Source: Gammaproteobacteria bacterium
GTDB taxonomy: Bacteria; Pseudomonadota; Gammaproteobacteria; HTCC5015
NCBI GenBank assembly: GCA_013817245.1
Contig: JACDDA010000004.1
Location: 186,001-250,000, forward strand
Length of the DNA: 64,000 nucleotides
Direction of reading: 5' to 3'
The first letter of the stretch is position 1. The number at the start of each line of letters is the position of its first letter. This document shows, one piece after another, positions 56,003 through 64,000 of the stretch. Made by a program: the position numbers and the translations under genes. Below the pieces are notes generated by a model. It was not told where the DNA came from, did no database searches, and was given only the letters and a program-made list of their open reading frames with translations.

Positions 56003-57995
56003 ACAATTAGGCCAACTATCGCTATCATTTATTCAGCGCCGCGGGATTATTGTGGCGTTACTGGCCAATACCTTGCCCCATCTTACACATTTGCCGCTGT
56101 GGGCAATCGCATTTATTGTTATCACCAGTGCTTTTGTTTTTTTTACTGGCGACGAAGAAAAACCCCTCAATAAATTATTCATCTTAGCGATTGCGCTGGC
56201 AATTTTCGCTTTGCAATGGACTGAATATCGTAGCTTATGGGGACGCGATGCCGGTACGTGTTTTTTATTAATGATGCTGTATTTAAAATTATTTGAATTG
56301 CGTAATTATCGCGATGGCATGATGACGTTGGCCTTAGGTAGTTTTTTACTGATCACGCATTTTTTATTTGATCAAAGCGTACTCTCAGCGCTATATACTA
56401 TTTTTGCTAGCGCGGCGGTATTACTTGCGCTAGCACAATTAAACGCTCCACATAGCGAGCAAAATATTCGCTTATCTTGGCGCGTACATAACAAGATGAG
56501 CGCGTTATTATTGTTATATGCAATACCGCTAATGTTATTGTTATTTATTGCTTTTCCGCGTATTCCCGGGCCTTTATGGGGAATGCCGGAAACATCCAAC
56601 AGCAGCAAGAGTGGTTTAAGCGACACAATGAGTCCGGGTGATATCAACAATCTTGCCTTGTCAGATGATCCTGCGTTTCGCGTAAAATTTGAAAACGAAA
56701 TTCCAGCACGCAATCAACTCTATTGGCGCGGCCCCGTGTTATGGGATTTTGATGGTCGTGCTTGGCGCATTGGCGAACTTTCGCCTTATCGTCCCGATCC
56801 TTTAGATCATGCAGCTCACGCAGTGCGTTACACGCTAACATTGGAACCGCATGATAGACGCTGGTTGTTTTTGTTAGACATGCCGAATCTACAACCCATT
56901 ATACGTAGCACTCATTTAGATAAAACTCGCTTAAATGATGACTATCAACTTATTAGCTTGCAACCTATTGTCTCCGTCAAACAATACACCGCAGAATCTT
57001 ATCTTGATTACAAAATCAATACACAGCTCACTCAACGCGACGCCGATCGAGCGCTCGCACTACCCGCTACAGGCAATCCACAAACACGCGCCTACGCACA
57101 ACGTTTGCGTGCGCTGCATCCCCAAGCGAAAGATATTGTCGCAGCGGCGTTAGAAAAATTTCACGCGCAATTTTTTTATACGCTAACGCCACCCTTATTA
57201 GGCAACGACAGTATTGATGAATTTTTATTTACCACTCAAGCCGGTTTTTGCGAACACTTTGCGAGTAGTTTTGTTTTTATTATGCGCGCCGCTGGCATTC
57301 CGGCACGCGTAGTAACGGGTTATCAAGGCGGGGAATTTAATCCACTCGGAAATTATTTTTTAATAAAACAAGCAGATGCACATGCCTGGGCAGAAGTATG
57401 GTTAGATGATCGCGGCTGGATACGCGTGGATCCCACCGCAGCAGTTTCACCCGATCGAATCCAACTTAATCTCGATGCAGCGTTATCACGCGATACCAAT
57501 CCACGTTATAACGCTATGTTAGAAATGAACTGGTTACGTAAAGCCAGCTTATTACTGGATAGCGGTAAAAACTATTGGAATTATTGGGTGTTAGGCTACG
57601 GCCCAGAATTACAGCAACAATTCTTTAAAGCCTTAGGCATGATGAACATTGATAGCCTGCAGTTAGGCGTTATTAGTATTATTTGCACGATGTTGATCTT
57701 ACTTATTGTCGTTGGTTTGCATTTACGTAAAGCCACAACGCAAACACCTCTCGCTCGCGCCTTTGCTGCACTATTAGCAAAACTTGCAAAAGCCGGCTAT
57801 GAGAAACAACGCAGCGAATGCCCCAGTGTATTTTTAATGCGCTTAGAACGCGAACATGCAGCACATGCGCAACAAGTAAAACCTTTAGTTGAATTTTATA
57901 TTGAATGGACTTATGTAGAAAATGCGAATGCTGCGCAAGCTAAACAAGCAGGACAGTGCTTACAAAAAAGTGTGCGCAAATTACGGCTGCGTTAA
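55992..57995 (+). CDS. tgpA: TgpA-type membrane transglutaminase (DUF3488)
   Basis: 667 residues. About five N-terminal helices (25-200), then a periplasmic transglutaminase domain with Cys in TQAGFCEHFASSF, His in DAHAWAEVW and Asp in RVDPTAAV, and a further helix near 560-582. In Pseudomonas aeruginosa TgpA is an essential periplasmic transglutaminase. It shares TTAA with the convergent DUF1249 gene: the two stop codons overlap. Its substrate here is unknown. Confidence 0.9.
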   Translation: MSPKQLGQLSLSFIQRRGIIVALLANTLPHLTHLPLWAIAFIVITSAFVFFTGDEEKPLNKLFILAIALAIFALQWTEYRSLWGRDAGTCFLLMMLYLKLFELRNYRDGMMTLALGSFLLITHFLFDQSVLSALYTIFASAAVLLALAQLNAPHSEQNIRLSWRVHNKMSALLLLYAIPLMLLLFIAFPRIPGPLWGMPETSNSSKSGLSDTMSPGDINNLALSDDPAFRVKFENEIPARNQLYWRGPVLWDFDGRAWRIGELSPYRPDPLDHAAHAVRYTLTLEPHDRRWLFLLDMPNLQPIIRSTHLDKTRLNDDYQLISLQPIVSVKQYTAESYLDYKINTQLTQRDADRALALPATGNPQTRAYAQRLRALHPQAKDIVAAALEKFHAQFFYTLTPPLLGNDSIDEFLFTTQAGFCEHFASSFVFIMRAAGIPARVVTGYQGGEFNPLGNYFLIKQADAHAWAEVWLDDRGWIRVDPTAAVSPDRIQLNLDAALSRDTNPRYNAMLEMNWLRKASLLLDSGKNYWNYWVLGYGPELQQQFFKALGMMNIDSLQLGVISIICTMLILLIVVGLHLRKATTQTPLARAFAALLAKLAKAGYEKQRSECPSVFLMRLEREHAAHAQQVKPLVEFYIEWTYVENANAAQAKQAGQCLQKSVRKLRLR

Positions 57996-58480
57996 GCAAC
58001 AGAATAAGCGCGAAAACAATGGCCTTGTTGCAAACAGTAACCCAACCACTTATATAAAAACCGATTGACTTGCCACTTCTCCGGTAAATTCATTGGCGTG
58101 CTAGCCAGCGTCAATGGTTGTATTGATACATCCTTTTCACCACAAATAATTTTTTTGCGTATAAACCCCGTCACTACTTCTGCTACTTGCGCATCATGAT
58201 AAATACGAATTTTTAAATCCGGTTGCACCAACACGCCTGCGGCCGTATGGAAGCGATAGGTCAAGCGCAAAATAGTCGTATAAGGCGTACGTTCAATAAT
58301 CGTCAGATGCAAATCTAAACAGCCTGTGCGCACTGAGCGACTCACCATTGGCATGCCCGCCAGATCCGGCAGTAAATGCCGCAAGCGGATATAGTTTTGC
58401 TCATACAACCACATCAGATGCGCAAAACTGCGCTTTTCAGCGACATCTGTCCGTGAGTGGTGTGGGTGTGTCAGCAACAT
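57992..58480 (-). CDS. DUF1249 family protein (YqiB-like)
   Basis: 162 residues. FAHLMWLYEQNYIRLRHLLPDL, followed by RIYHDAQVAEVV, matches E. coli YqiB and relatives; function unknown. No signal peptide, so probably cytoplasmic. The stop overlaps that of tgpA. Confidence 0.82.
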   Translation of the reverse strand: MLLTHPHHSRTDVAEKRSFAHLMWLYEQNYIRLRHLLPDLAGMPMVSRSVRTGCLDLHLTIIERTPYTTILRLTYRFHTAAGVLVQPDLKIRIYHDAQVAEVVTGFIRKKIICGEKDVSIQPLTLASTPMNLPEKWQVNRFLYKWLGYCLQQGHCFRAYSVA

Positions 58481-58648
58481 GTTCTGTCCAGCAAATAGAT
58501 TCTCTACTCATCATAGGCAGTCTTTATGACACTGAGTAGTCTTGACAAAACATTTAGCGGCTAATTAGGGCCTTAATGCAGGAATTATTGTTGCGGTTAG
58601 GCGCAAATTGTTGATAATGGGCGCCTTTCAACACACATGCAGGAATCT

Positions 58649-58870
58649 ATGTCCAAGAAAGACGATGTTATAGAAATGCCAGGTACAGTTATCGATAACT
58701 TGCCTAACACCATGTTCCGCGTAGAACTCGAAAATGGCCACATCGTAACGGCGCATATTTCTGGCAAAATGCGCAAACATTACATCCGTATCTTACGGGG
58801 CGATAAAGTGGTAGTTGAAATGACGCCTTATGATTTGACTAAAGGTCGAATTACGTTCCGCACTAAATAA
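58649..58870 (+). CDS. infA: translation initiation factor IF-1
   Basis: 73 residues from ATG 58649 (AGGA about 5 nt upstream); the ATG at 58637 would add four residues not found in IF-1. The S1-like OB fold is typical: [42 protein letters not shown]. It blocks the ribosomal A site during initiation. Convergent with clpA. Confidence 0.97.
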   Translation: MSKKDDVIEMPGTVIDNLPNTMFRVELENGHIVTAHISGKMRKHYIRILRGDKVVVEMTPYDLTKGRITFRTK

Positions 58871-58902
58871 TATCTATCACTATTAACTGCTTACCTTCTG
58901 CA

Positions 58903-58930
58903 ATTCACGATCCAATGATGGATTGTGAAT
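58903..58930. terminator. bidirectional hairpin between infA and clpA
   Basis: ATTCACGATCCA-ATGA-TGGATTGTGAAT, a 12-bp stem with one G-T wobble, between the convergent stops. T-runs on both sides are weak. Confidence 0.5.
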
Positions 58931-58944
58931 GATTGAATTTCGTT

Positions 58945-61215
58945 TTAGTGAACGACTTCTTCGGTCTTTTTAGTTTCAACGGCAATATCTAACTTGTCGT
59001 TTTTAACGGTTATGCGCAACTTCCCGCCTTTGCTTAATTGACCGAATAACAATTCATCAGCAAGTGGTTTCTTAATGTGATCTTGAATCACGCGCGACAT
59101 TGGTCTTGCACCCATCATAGGATCAAAACCACGCACTGCTAACCACGCACGCGCCGCTTCATCGATGTGCACGTTCACATGTTTCGCTTCCAGCTGATGC
59201 TCTAATTCAATAATGAATTTATCAACCACATTCGCAATGGTACGTTCATCCAAGGGTTGAAATTGCACAATCGCATCAAGACGATTACGGAATTCAGGCG
59301 TAAATAATTTATTCAGCGCTTGCATGCCATCAGTCGCATGACTTTGCTCAACAAAACCCATCGTACGTCGACTCATTTGTTGCGCGCCTTCATTAGTCGT
59401 CATGACTAAAATGACATTACGAAAATCAGATTTGCGGCCATTGTTATCAGTCAGTGCACCATGGTCCATCACTTGCAATAATAAATTAAAAACATCCGGA
59501 TGCGCTTTTTCAATTTCATCTAACAACAATACACTGTGCGGATGTTTAACGATGGCTTCCGTTAATAAACCACCTTGATCAAAACCCACATAACCCGGTG
59601 GCGCACCAATCAAACGTGACACAGTATGCGCTTCCATATATTCCGACATATCAAAACGAATAAGCTCAACGCCCAGTTGCTTTGCTAATTGTTTAGTTAC
59701 TTCCGTTTTACCTACACCAGTAGGACCTGCAAACAAAAATGAACCTACCGGTTTATCGCCATCGCGCAAACCAGAACGCGCCATTTTAATTGCAGTGACT
59801 AAGGTTTCGATGGCGGGTTTTTGGCCAAAAATCACCATGCTTAAATTATCTTCAAGCTTACGCAAAACTTCCATATCAGAAGCGGTAACATTGCGCGGCG
59901 GAATACGCGCCATTTTTGCTACAACGGCTTCAACATCACTGACATTAATTACTTTGCGTTTATTATTACCACGTTGAATACGTCGCGCTGAACCTGCTTC
60001 ATCAATAACATCAATCGCTTTGTCGGGCAAAAAACGATCATTGATATAACGTGCGGATAATTCAGCCGCTGCTTGCAAGGCTGCATTGGTATAACGCACA
60101 TCATGAAATTCTTCGAAGCGGGTTTTTAAGCCTTTAAGAATTTCAATGGTTTCGCCAACACTCGGCTCGACGACATCAATTTTCTGGAAGCGCCGCGACA
60201 ACGCGCGATCTTTTTCAAAGATGCCTCGATATTCTTGATAAGTCGTTGAACCGATACAACGCAACTCACCTGATGCTAAGCCGGGTTTAATTAAATTAGA
60301 AGCATCCATGACACCACCCGATGCAGAACCGGCGCCGATGATGGTATGAATTTCATCAATAAAAAGAATCGCATTTTCTTCACGCTTAATTTGCGCAATC
60401 ACGGCTTTTAAACGCTTTTCAAAATCACCACGGTATTTAGTGCCGGCGACTAATGCGCCTAAATCTAACGAGTAAACTATTGCGTCTAATAAAATATCGG
60501 GCACTTCGCCGTCGACGATTCGTTTTGCTAATCCTTCTGCAATCGCGGTTTTACCGACACCGGCCTCGCCTACTAATAAAGGATTATTTTTACGACGACG
60601 ACACAAAATTTGTACCGTGCGCTCGATTTCTGCGTCACGTCCAATCAGAGGATCAATTTTACCTTGCGCAGCAAGTTCGTTTAAATTACTAGCAAAAGCA
60701 TCTAACGGTTTTTTAGCGGGTTTGTCACCGGTAGGCGTGTCTTCGCTGGCTTCAGCAGAGGCATCTTCATCCTCGTTCTGACTAATGTCAGGCAAACCAT
60801 GAGAAATATAATTCACTACATCTAAGCGCGTTAAGTCATATTTACTTAATAAATAAACCGCATGTGATTCTTGTTCACCAAAAATCGCTACCAATACATT
60901 GGCACCACTCACTTCTTTTTTACCGGAAGATTGCACATGAAATACAGCGCGTTGTAAAACACGTTGAAAACCTAAGGTGGGCTGAGTTTCACGATGATCG
61001 TTTTCGTGTAACAAAGGAGTATTTTGTTCGATATAAATCGATAATTCTTGGCGCAGCTGATCAGTTTCAATGCTGCAAGCTCGCATGATGTCTAGCACCA
61101 CGGTATTTTCCAGCAGCACTAATAGAAGATGTTCAACTGTCATGAATTCATGACGACGTTCACGAGCAACTTTAAATGCGCGATTCAAAGAGGTTTCCAA
61201 ATCTTTGCTTAACAT
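58945..61215 (-). CDS. clpA: ATP-dependent Clp protease ATPase subunit ClpA
   Basis: 756 residues, normal. N-domain (1-145), two AAA+ domains with Walker [14 protein letters not shown] (near 215) and [13 protein letters not shown] (near 495). An acidic linker ([15 protein letters not shown]) follows the N-domain. The [10 protein letters not shown]-type loop with ClpP tripeptide-like sequence lies near 615. It unfolds substrates for ClpP; ClpS docks on its N-domain. Confidence 0.97.
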   Translation of the reverse strand: MLSKDLETSLNRAFKVARERRHEFMTVEHLLLVLLENTVVLDIMRACSIETDQLRQELSIYIEQNTPLLHENDHRETQPTLGFQRVLQRAVFHVQSSGKKEVSGANVLVAIFGEQESHAVYLLSKYDLTRLDVVNYISHGLPDISQNEDEDASAEASEDTPTGDKPAKKPLDAFASNLNELAAQGKIDPLIGRDAEIERTVQILCRRRKNNPLLVGEAGVGKTAIAEGLAKRIVDGEVPDILLDAIVYSLDLGALVAGTKYRGDFEKRLKAVIAQIKREENAILFIDEIHTIIGAGSASGGVMDASNLIKPGLASGELRCIGSTTYQEYRGIFEKDRALSRRFQKIDVVEPSVGETIEILKGLKTRFEEFHDVRYTNAALQAAAELSARYINDRFLPDKAIDVIDEAGSARRIQRGNNKRKVINVSDVEAVVAKMARIPPRNVTASDMEVLRKLEDNLSMVIFGQKPAIETLVTAIKMARSGLRDGDKPVGSFLFAGPTGVGKTEVTKQLAKQLGVELIRFDMSEYMEAHTVSRLIGAPPGYVGFDQGGLLTEAIVKHPHSVLLLDEIEKAHPDVFNLLLQVMDHGALTDNNGRKSDFRNVILVMTTNEGAQQMSRRTMGFVEQSHATDGMQALNKLFTPEFRNRLDAIVQFQPLDERTIANVVDKFIIELEHQLEAKHVNVHIDEAARAWLAVRGFDPMMGARPMSRVIQDHIKKPLADELLFGQLSKGGKLRITVKNDKLDIAVETKKTEEVVH

Positions 61216-61265
61216 ACACCAAGCACCTTATGAAATGTTGCTATCGCAAACGTTAGAGTAATCAG

Positions 61266-61589
61266 TTAAGCACTTTCCTCCATTACACACAAGAGCGGGT
61301 GTTCATGCTGGCGTGCGTAATCATTAACTTGTACCACTTTGGTTTCCGCAATATCACGAGTATAGACACCGCAAACGCCTTTGCCTTGCGTGTGGACTTG
61401 CAACATGATCTGCGTAGCTTTTTCCCGACCAAACGCGAAAAACACTTCGAGGATTTCGACCACAAACTCCATGGGAGTATAGTCATCATTCAACAGCATC
61501 ACTTTATACAGCGGCGGACGCCGGAGTTCCGGTTTGTCCGCCTCTGCAATGTGCTCAGCCTCTTGTCGCCGACGTGTTTTCTGACTCAT
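61266..61589 (-). CDS. clpS: ClpS adaptor protein
   Basis: 107 residues. Lysine/Arg-rich start, then [20 protein letters not shown] and [16 protein letters not shown], the N-degron pocket of ClpS (Asp-Asp, His). It delivers N-end rule substrates to ClpA. 50 bp upstream of clpA. Confidence 0.96.
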   Translation of the reverse strand: MSQKTRRRQEAEHIAEADKPELRRPPLYKVMLLNDDYTPMEFVVEILEVFFAFGREKATQIMLQVHTQGKGVCGVYTRDIAETKVVQVNDYARQHEHPLLCVMEESA

Positions 61590-61625
61590 AGTTTAAATAC
61601 CAGGTTGCCCTAGCAAAAAATCGAG

Positions 61626-62885
61626 TTAGTCCATGTGCTTGATGATAGCGTCACCAAATTGTGAGCAGCTAACTTCTTTAGCACCTTCCATCAAACGAGC
61701 AAAGTCATACGTGACGGTTTTAGCTTGAATCGCGCCATCAACACCTTTGATAATCAGATCAGCGGCTTCTTTCCAACCCAAATGACGCAACATCATTTCA
61801 GCAGAAAGAATCAATGAACCAGGATTCACTTTGTCTTGACCCGCATACTTAGGTGCCGTGCCATGGGTTGCTTCAAAAATCGCAATGCTGTCACTGGAAT
61901 TTGCACCAGGTGCAATACCAATACCGCCTACTTGCGCAGCTAATGCATCCGAAATGTAGTCTCCATTCAAATTCAAGGTTGCGATCACGGAATATTCTTC
62001 TGGACGTAACAAAATTTGTTGCAAGAACGCATCGGCAATTGCATCTTTTACCACAATAGTTTTACCGCTTTTAGGATTCTTAAAGGACATCCACGGACCG
62101 CCGTCTAATAATTGTGCGCCAAATTTTTCAACCGCAACTTTGTAACCCCAGTCTTTAAAAGCACCTTCGGTAAATTTCATGATATTGCCTTTGTGCACGA
62201 TCGTCAGTGACGGCAAATCATTATCAACAACGTATTGCAGTGCTTTAGTAACCAAACGCGTAGTGCCTTCCTCAGACACTGGCTTAATACCAATCCCGCA
62301 GTTATCCGGGAAACGGATTTTTTTCACGCCCATTTCTTTTTGCAAGAAGGCAATCACTTTTTTGGCTTCAGCAGAGTCCGCTTTCCATTCAATGCCTGCA
62401 TAAATGTCTTCCGAATTTTCACGGAAAATGACCATGTCAGTTTTATGCGGTTCACGTACCGGGCTCGGCACACCTTTAAACCAACGTATTGGACGCAAAC
62501 AAACGTATAAATCCAATTCTTGACGCAGTGCTACGTTCAAAGAACGAATGCCACCACCCACCGGTGTGGTTAACGGACCTTTGATACCCACTACAAATTC
62601 TTTAAAAGCTTTTAAGGTTTCTTCAGGCAACCAGGTTTCACCACCATAAGTCGCGACTGATTTTTCACCTGCATACACTTCCATCCAAGCAATCGATTTT
62701 TTGCCGCCATAGGCTTTCTTCACAGCAGCATCCACGACTTTTTTCATGGGCGGAGTGATGTCGACACCGGTACCGTCACCTTCGATGTACGGAATAATCG
62801 GACGATCAGGAACATCCAAAGAAAAATCGCTGTTTACTTTAATTTTGTCGCCATCAGTGGGGACTTTGATTTTGTCGTACGCCAT
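61626..62885 (-). CDS. icd: NADP-dependent isocitrate dehydrogenase
   Basis: 419 residues. [23 protein letters not shown] holds the Ser that AceK phosphorylates in E. coli (RSLN); [23 protein letters not shown] and [10 protein letters not shown] are the substrate and metal loops. TCA cycle: isocitrate to 2-oxoglutarate. AAGGAG precedes the ATG. Divergent from a LysR gene. Confidence 0.97.
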   Translation of the reverse strand: MAYDKIKVPTDGDKIKVNSDFSLDVPDRPIIPYIEGDGTGVDITPPMKKVVDAAVKKAYGGKKSIAWMEVYAGEKSVATYGGETWLPEETLKAFKEFVVGIKGPLTTPVGGGIRSLNVALRQELDLYVCLRPIRWFKGVPSPVREPHKTDMVIFRENSEDIYAGIEWKADSAEAKKVIAFLQKEMGVKKIRFPDNCGIGIKPVSEEGTTRLVTKALQYVVDNDLPSLTIVHKGNIMKFTEGAFKDWGYKVAVEKFGAQLLDGGPWMSFKNPKSGKTIVVKDAIADAFLQQILLRPEEYSVIATLNLNGDYISDALAAQVGGIGIAPGANSSDSIAIFEATHGTAPKYAGQDKVNPGSLILSAEMMLRHLGWKEAADLIIKGVDGAIQAKTVTYDFARLMEGAKEVSCSQFGDAIIKHMD

Positions 62886-63102
62886 GCGTTTACTAGCTCC
62901 TTACAAGGGCAAAATATCTACAGAGGAAATGAGAGGTTACCTTACTATTATACGTGCACTGCTCGCACATGCGTACTGCCACCACCGCTTAAATCAACCC
63001 AATTAATCATTAACTTAGTTAATCATCGCTGCACTGACATTCAATTTTCCTAATGCTATAGTGCCGCGAGCTTGGTTTGGAGCACTACACGGGGATAATT
63101 CC

Positions 63103-64000
63103 ATGAGCTTAAGTCAAAATCGACTCAAGCAATTACGCGCCTTTGTACATGCAGCCCAAAGCGGCAGCATTTCCAAAGCCGGCGAAAGATTGGATTTGTC
63201 CCAGCCGTCAATATCATTACAAATCAAAGGCTTAGAAGAAGAACTTAAAGTAATTCTCTTTGAGCGGCGCGGCCCGAGAATCAATATCACCCCTGCCGGC
63301 AAAATCCTTTTTGAAATGGCAGTGCCTTTAGTAGAAGGTATGGATCGTTTAGCCGAAGCTTTTGCTGCGCGTTTAGGCGATGTAGAAACTGGCACACTGG
63401 ACATCGCCGCCGGTGAGGCCACTATCCTCTACATTCTGCCGCCCTTTGTCGAAGAATTTAATCGGCAATATCCCAACATTGAACTGCGCTTACGCAACGT
63501 CACAGGCCGTAATGGCATGGCCTTATTGCGACGTGATGAAGCCGATTTTGCCGTGGGCTCGATGATCGAACGTGTTGATGATATGAGTTACTTCCCTATT
63601 GTTTCTTATGATCCCGTATTGATCACACCCCTCGATCATCCTTTGGCGAACCAAACCAATATCACCTTACAAGACATTAGTCCGTATGGCCTCATTTTAC
63701 CGCCTCGTCATTTAAGCACCTGGCGCATGGTCAAACTAGTTTTTCAACAACACAACGTGCCTTATCAAGTAGCACTTGAAGCGGGCGGTTGGGAAGTAAT
63801 AAAAAAATACGTTGAGCTCGGCATGGGAATTTCCATTGTTACGGATATTTGTTTAACTGGACAAGAAAAATTAGCCGTCATTCCATTACATCAATATTTT
63901 CCAAAACGTTCTTATGGTGTCGTGTTGCGACGCGGCAAATTTGTTTCAGCACAAGCTCGACGTTTTTTGGAAACCATGGATCCGGATATCCTGCGCAAAA
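63103..64000 (+). CDS. LysR-family regulator, 3' end cut by the window
   Basis: At least 299 residues, open at the right edge. HTH at the N-terminus (AGERLDLSQPSISLQIKGLE) and LTTR effector domain (GEATILYILPPFVEEFNRQYP, DFAVGSMIERVDD). The effector part resembles CysB-type regulators slightly; the regulon is unknown. ATG 63103 was chosen for GGGGAT about 6 nt upstream. Divergent from icd across 217 bp. Confidence 0.88.
   Translation, partial: MSLSQNRLKQLRAFVHAAQSGSISKAGERLDLSQPSISLQIKGLEEELKVILFERRGPRINITPAGKILFEMAVPLVEGMDRLAEAFAARLGDVETGTLDIAAGEATILYILPPFVEEFNRQYPNIELRLRNVTGRNGMALLRRDEADFAVGSMIERVDDMSYFPIVSYDPVLITPLDHPLANQTNITLQDISPYGLILPPRHLSTWRMVKLVFQQHNVPYQVALEAGGWEVIKKYVELGMGISIVTDICLTGQEKLAVIPLHQYFPKRSYGVVLRRGKFVSAQARRFLETMDPDILRK

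Noticed and set aside
63114-63422. 102-codon minus-strand ORF
   Set aside because: Antisense shadow of the LysR HTH region.

Overview
The window is chromosomal DNA of a gammaproteobacterium. It leans towards AT by eye and is densely coded. The flagellar cluster has the order and regulators of Pseudomonas-type polar flagella: FleQ, FleS, FleR, FlhF and FlhG, with sigma54- and sigma28-type promoters. The infA / clpA-clpS / icd neighbourhood and the divergent metR-metE pair also fit Gammaproteobacteria. I cannot place it in a genus.

Layout. Positions 1-9.9 kb are mixed: the 3' end of aas, a membrane FHA protein overlapping a secreted trypsin-like protease, a GNAT/C39-peptidase fusion divergent from a RimK-like ATP-grasp ligase, a four-helix membrane protein, a PhoX-family protein and a REC-like/PAS/GGDEF/EAL protein. 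A short structured leader with a candidate sigma28 promoter precedes a lipoprotein gene (9928-10707).

Positions 10.8-39.4 kb are one large flagellar cluster on the minus strand. In transcription order it runs fliC, flaG, fliD, fliS, fliT, fleQ, fleS, fleR, fliE-F-G-H-I-J, fliK, fliL-M-N-O-P-Q-R, flhB, flhA, flhF, flhG, fliA, motC, motD and a 58-codon small ORF. Four GG-N10-GC (sigma54-type) sites sit before fleS, fliK, fliL and flhA, and a near-perfect sigma28 promoter precedes fliC. This matches the hierarchy FleQ to FleSR to FliA. The cheYZAB genes that lie between fliA and motC in Pseudomonas are absent, and FleQ lacks its N-terminal receiver-like domain. A diguanylate cyclase lies just upstream of fliC.

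Positions 40.6-48.2 kb are housekeeping and accessory: galE, a two-BON lipoprotein, an AT-rich 600-bp gap, an SDR, a VOC-fold protein, tRNA-Arg(ACG) with a nearby degenerate copy of its 3' end, and metR/metE with two MetR boxes.

Positions 48.2-58.5 kb hold a probable cell-envelope module: a small exported helical-repeat protein and a giant NHL/TPR/transglutaminase-like protein on the minus strand, divergent from moxR - DUF58 - tgpA. The giant gene has its signal peptide in a different frame from its body, across a run of seven G. This is either a contingency tract or a sequence error. DUF1249, infA, clpA, clpS, icd and the start of a LysR regulator close the window.

No CRISPR array, insertion sequence, transposase or phage gene was seen.
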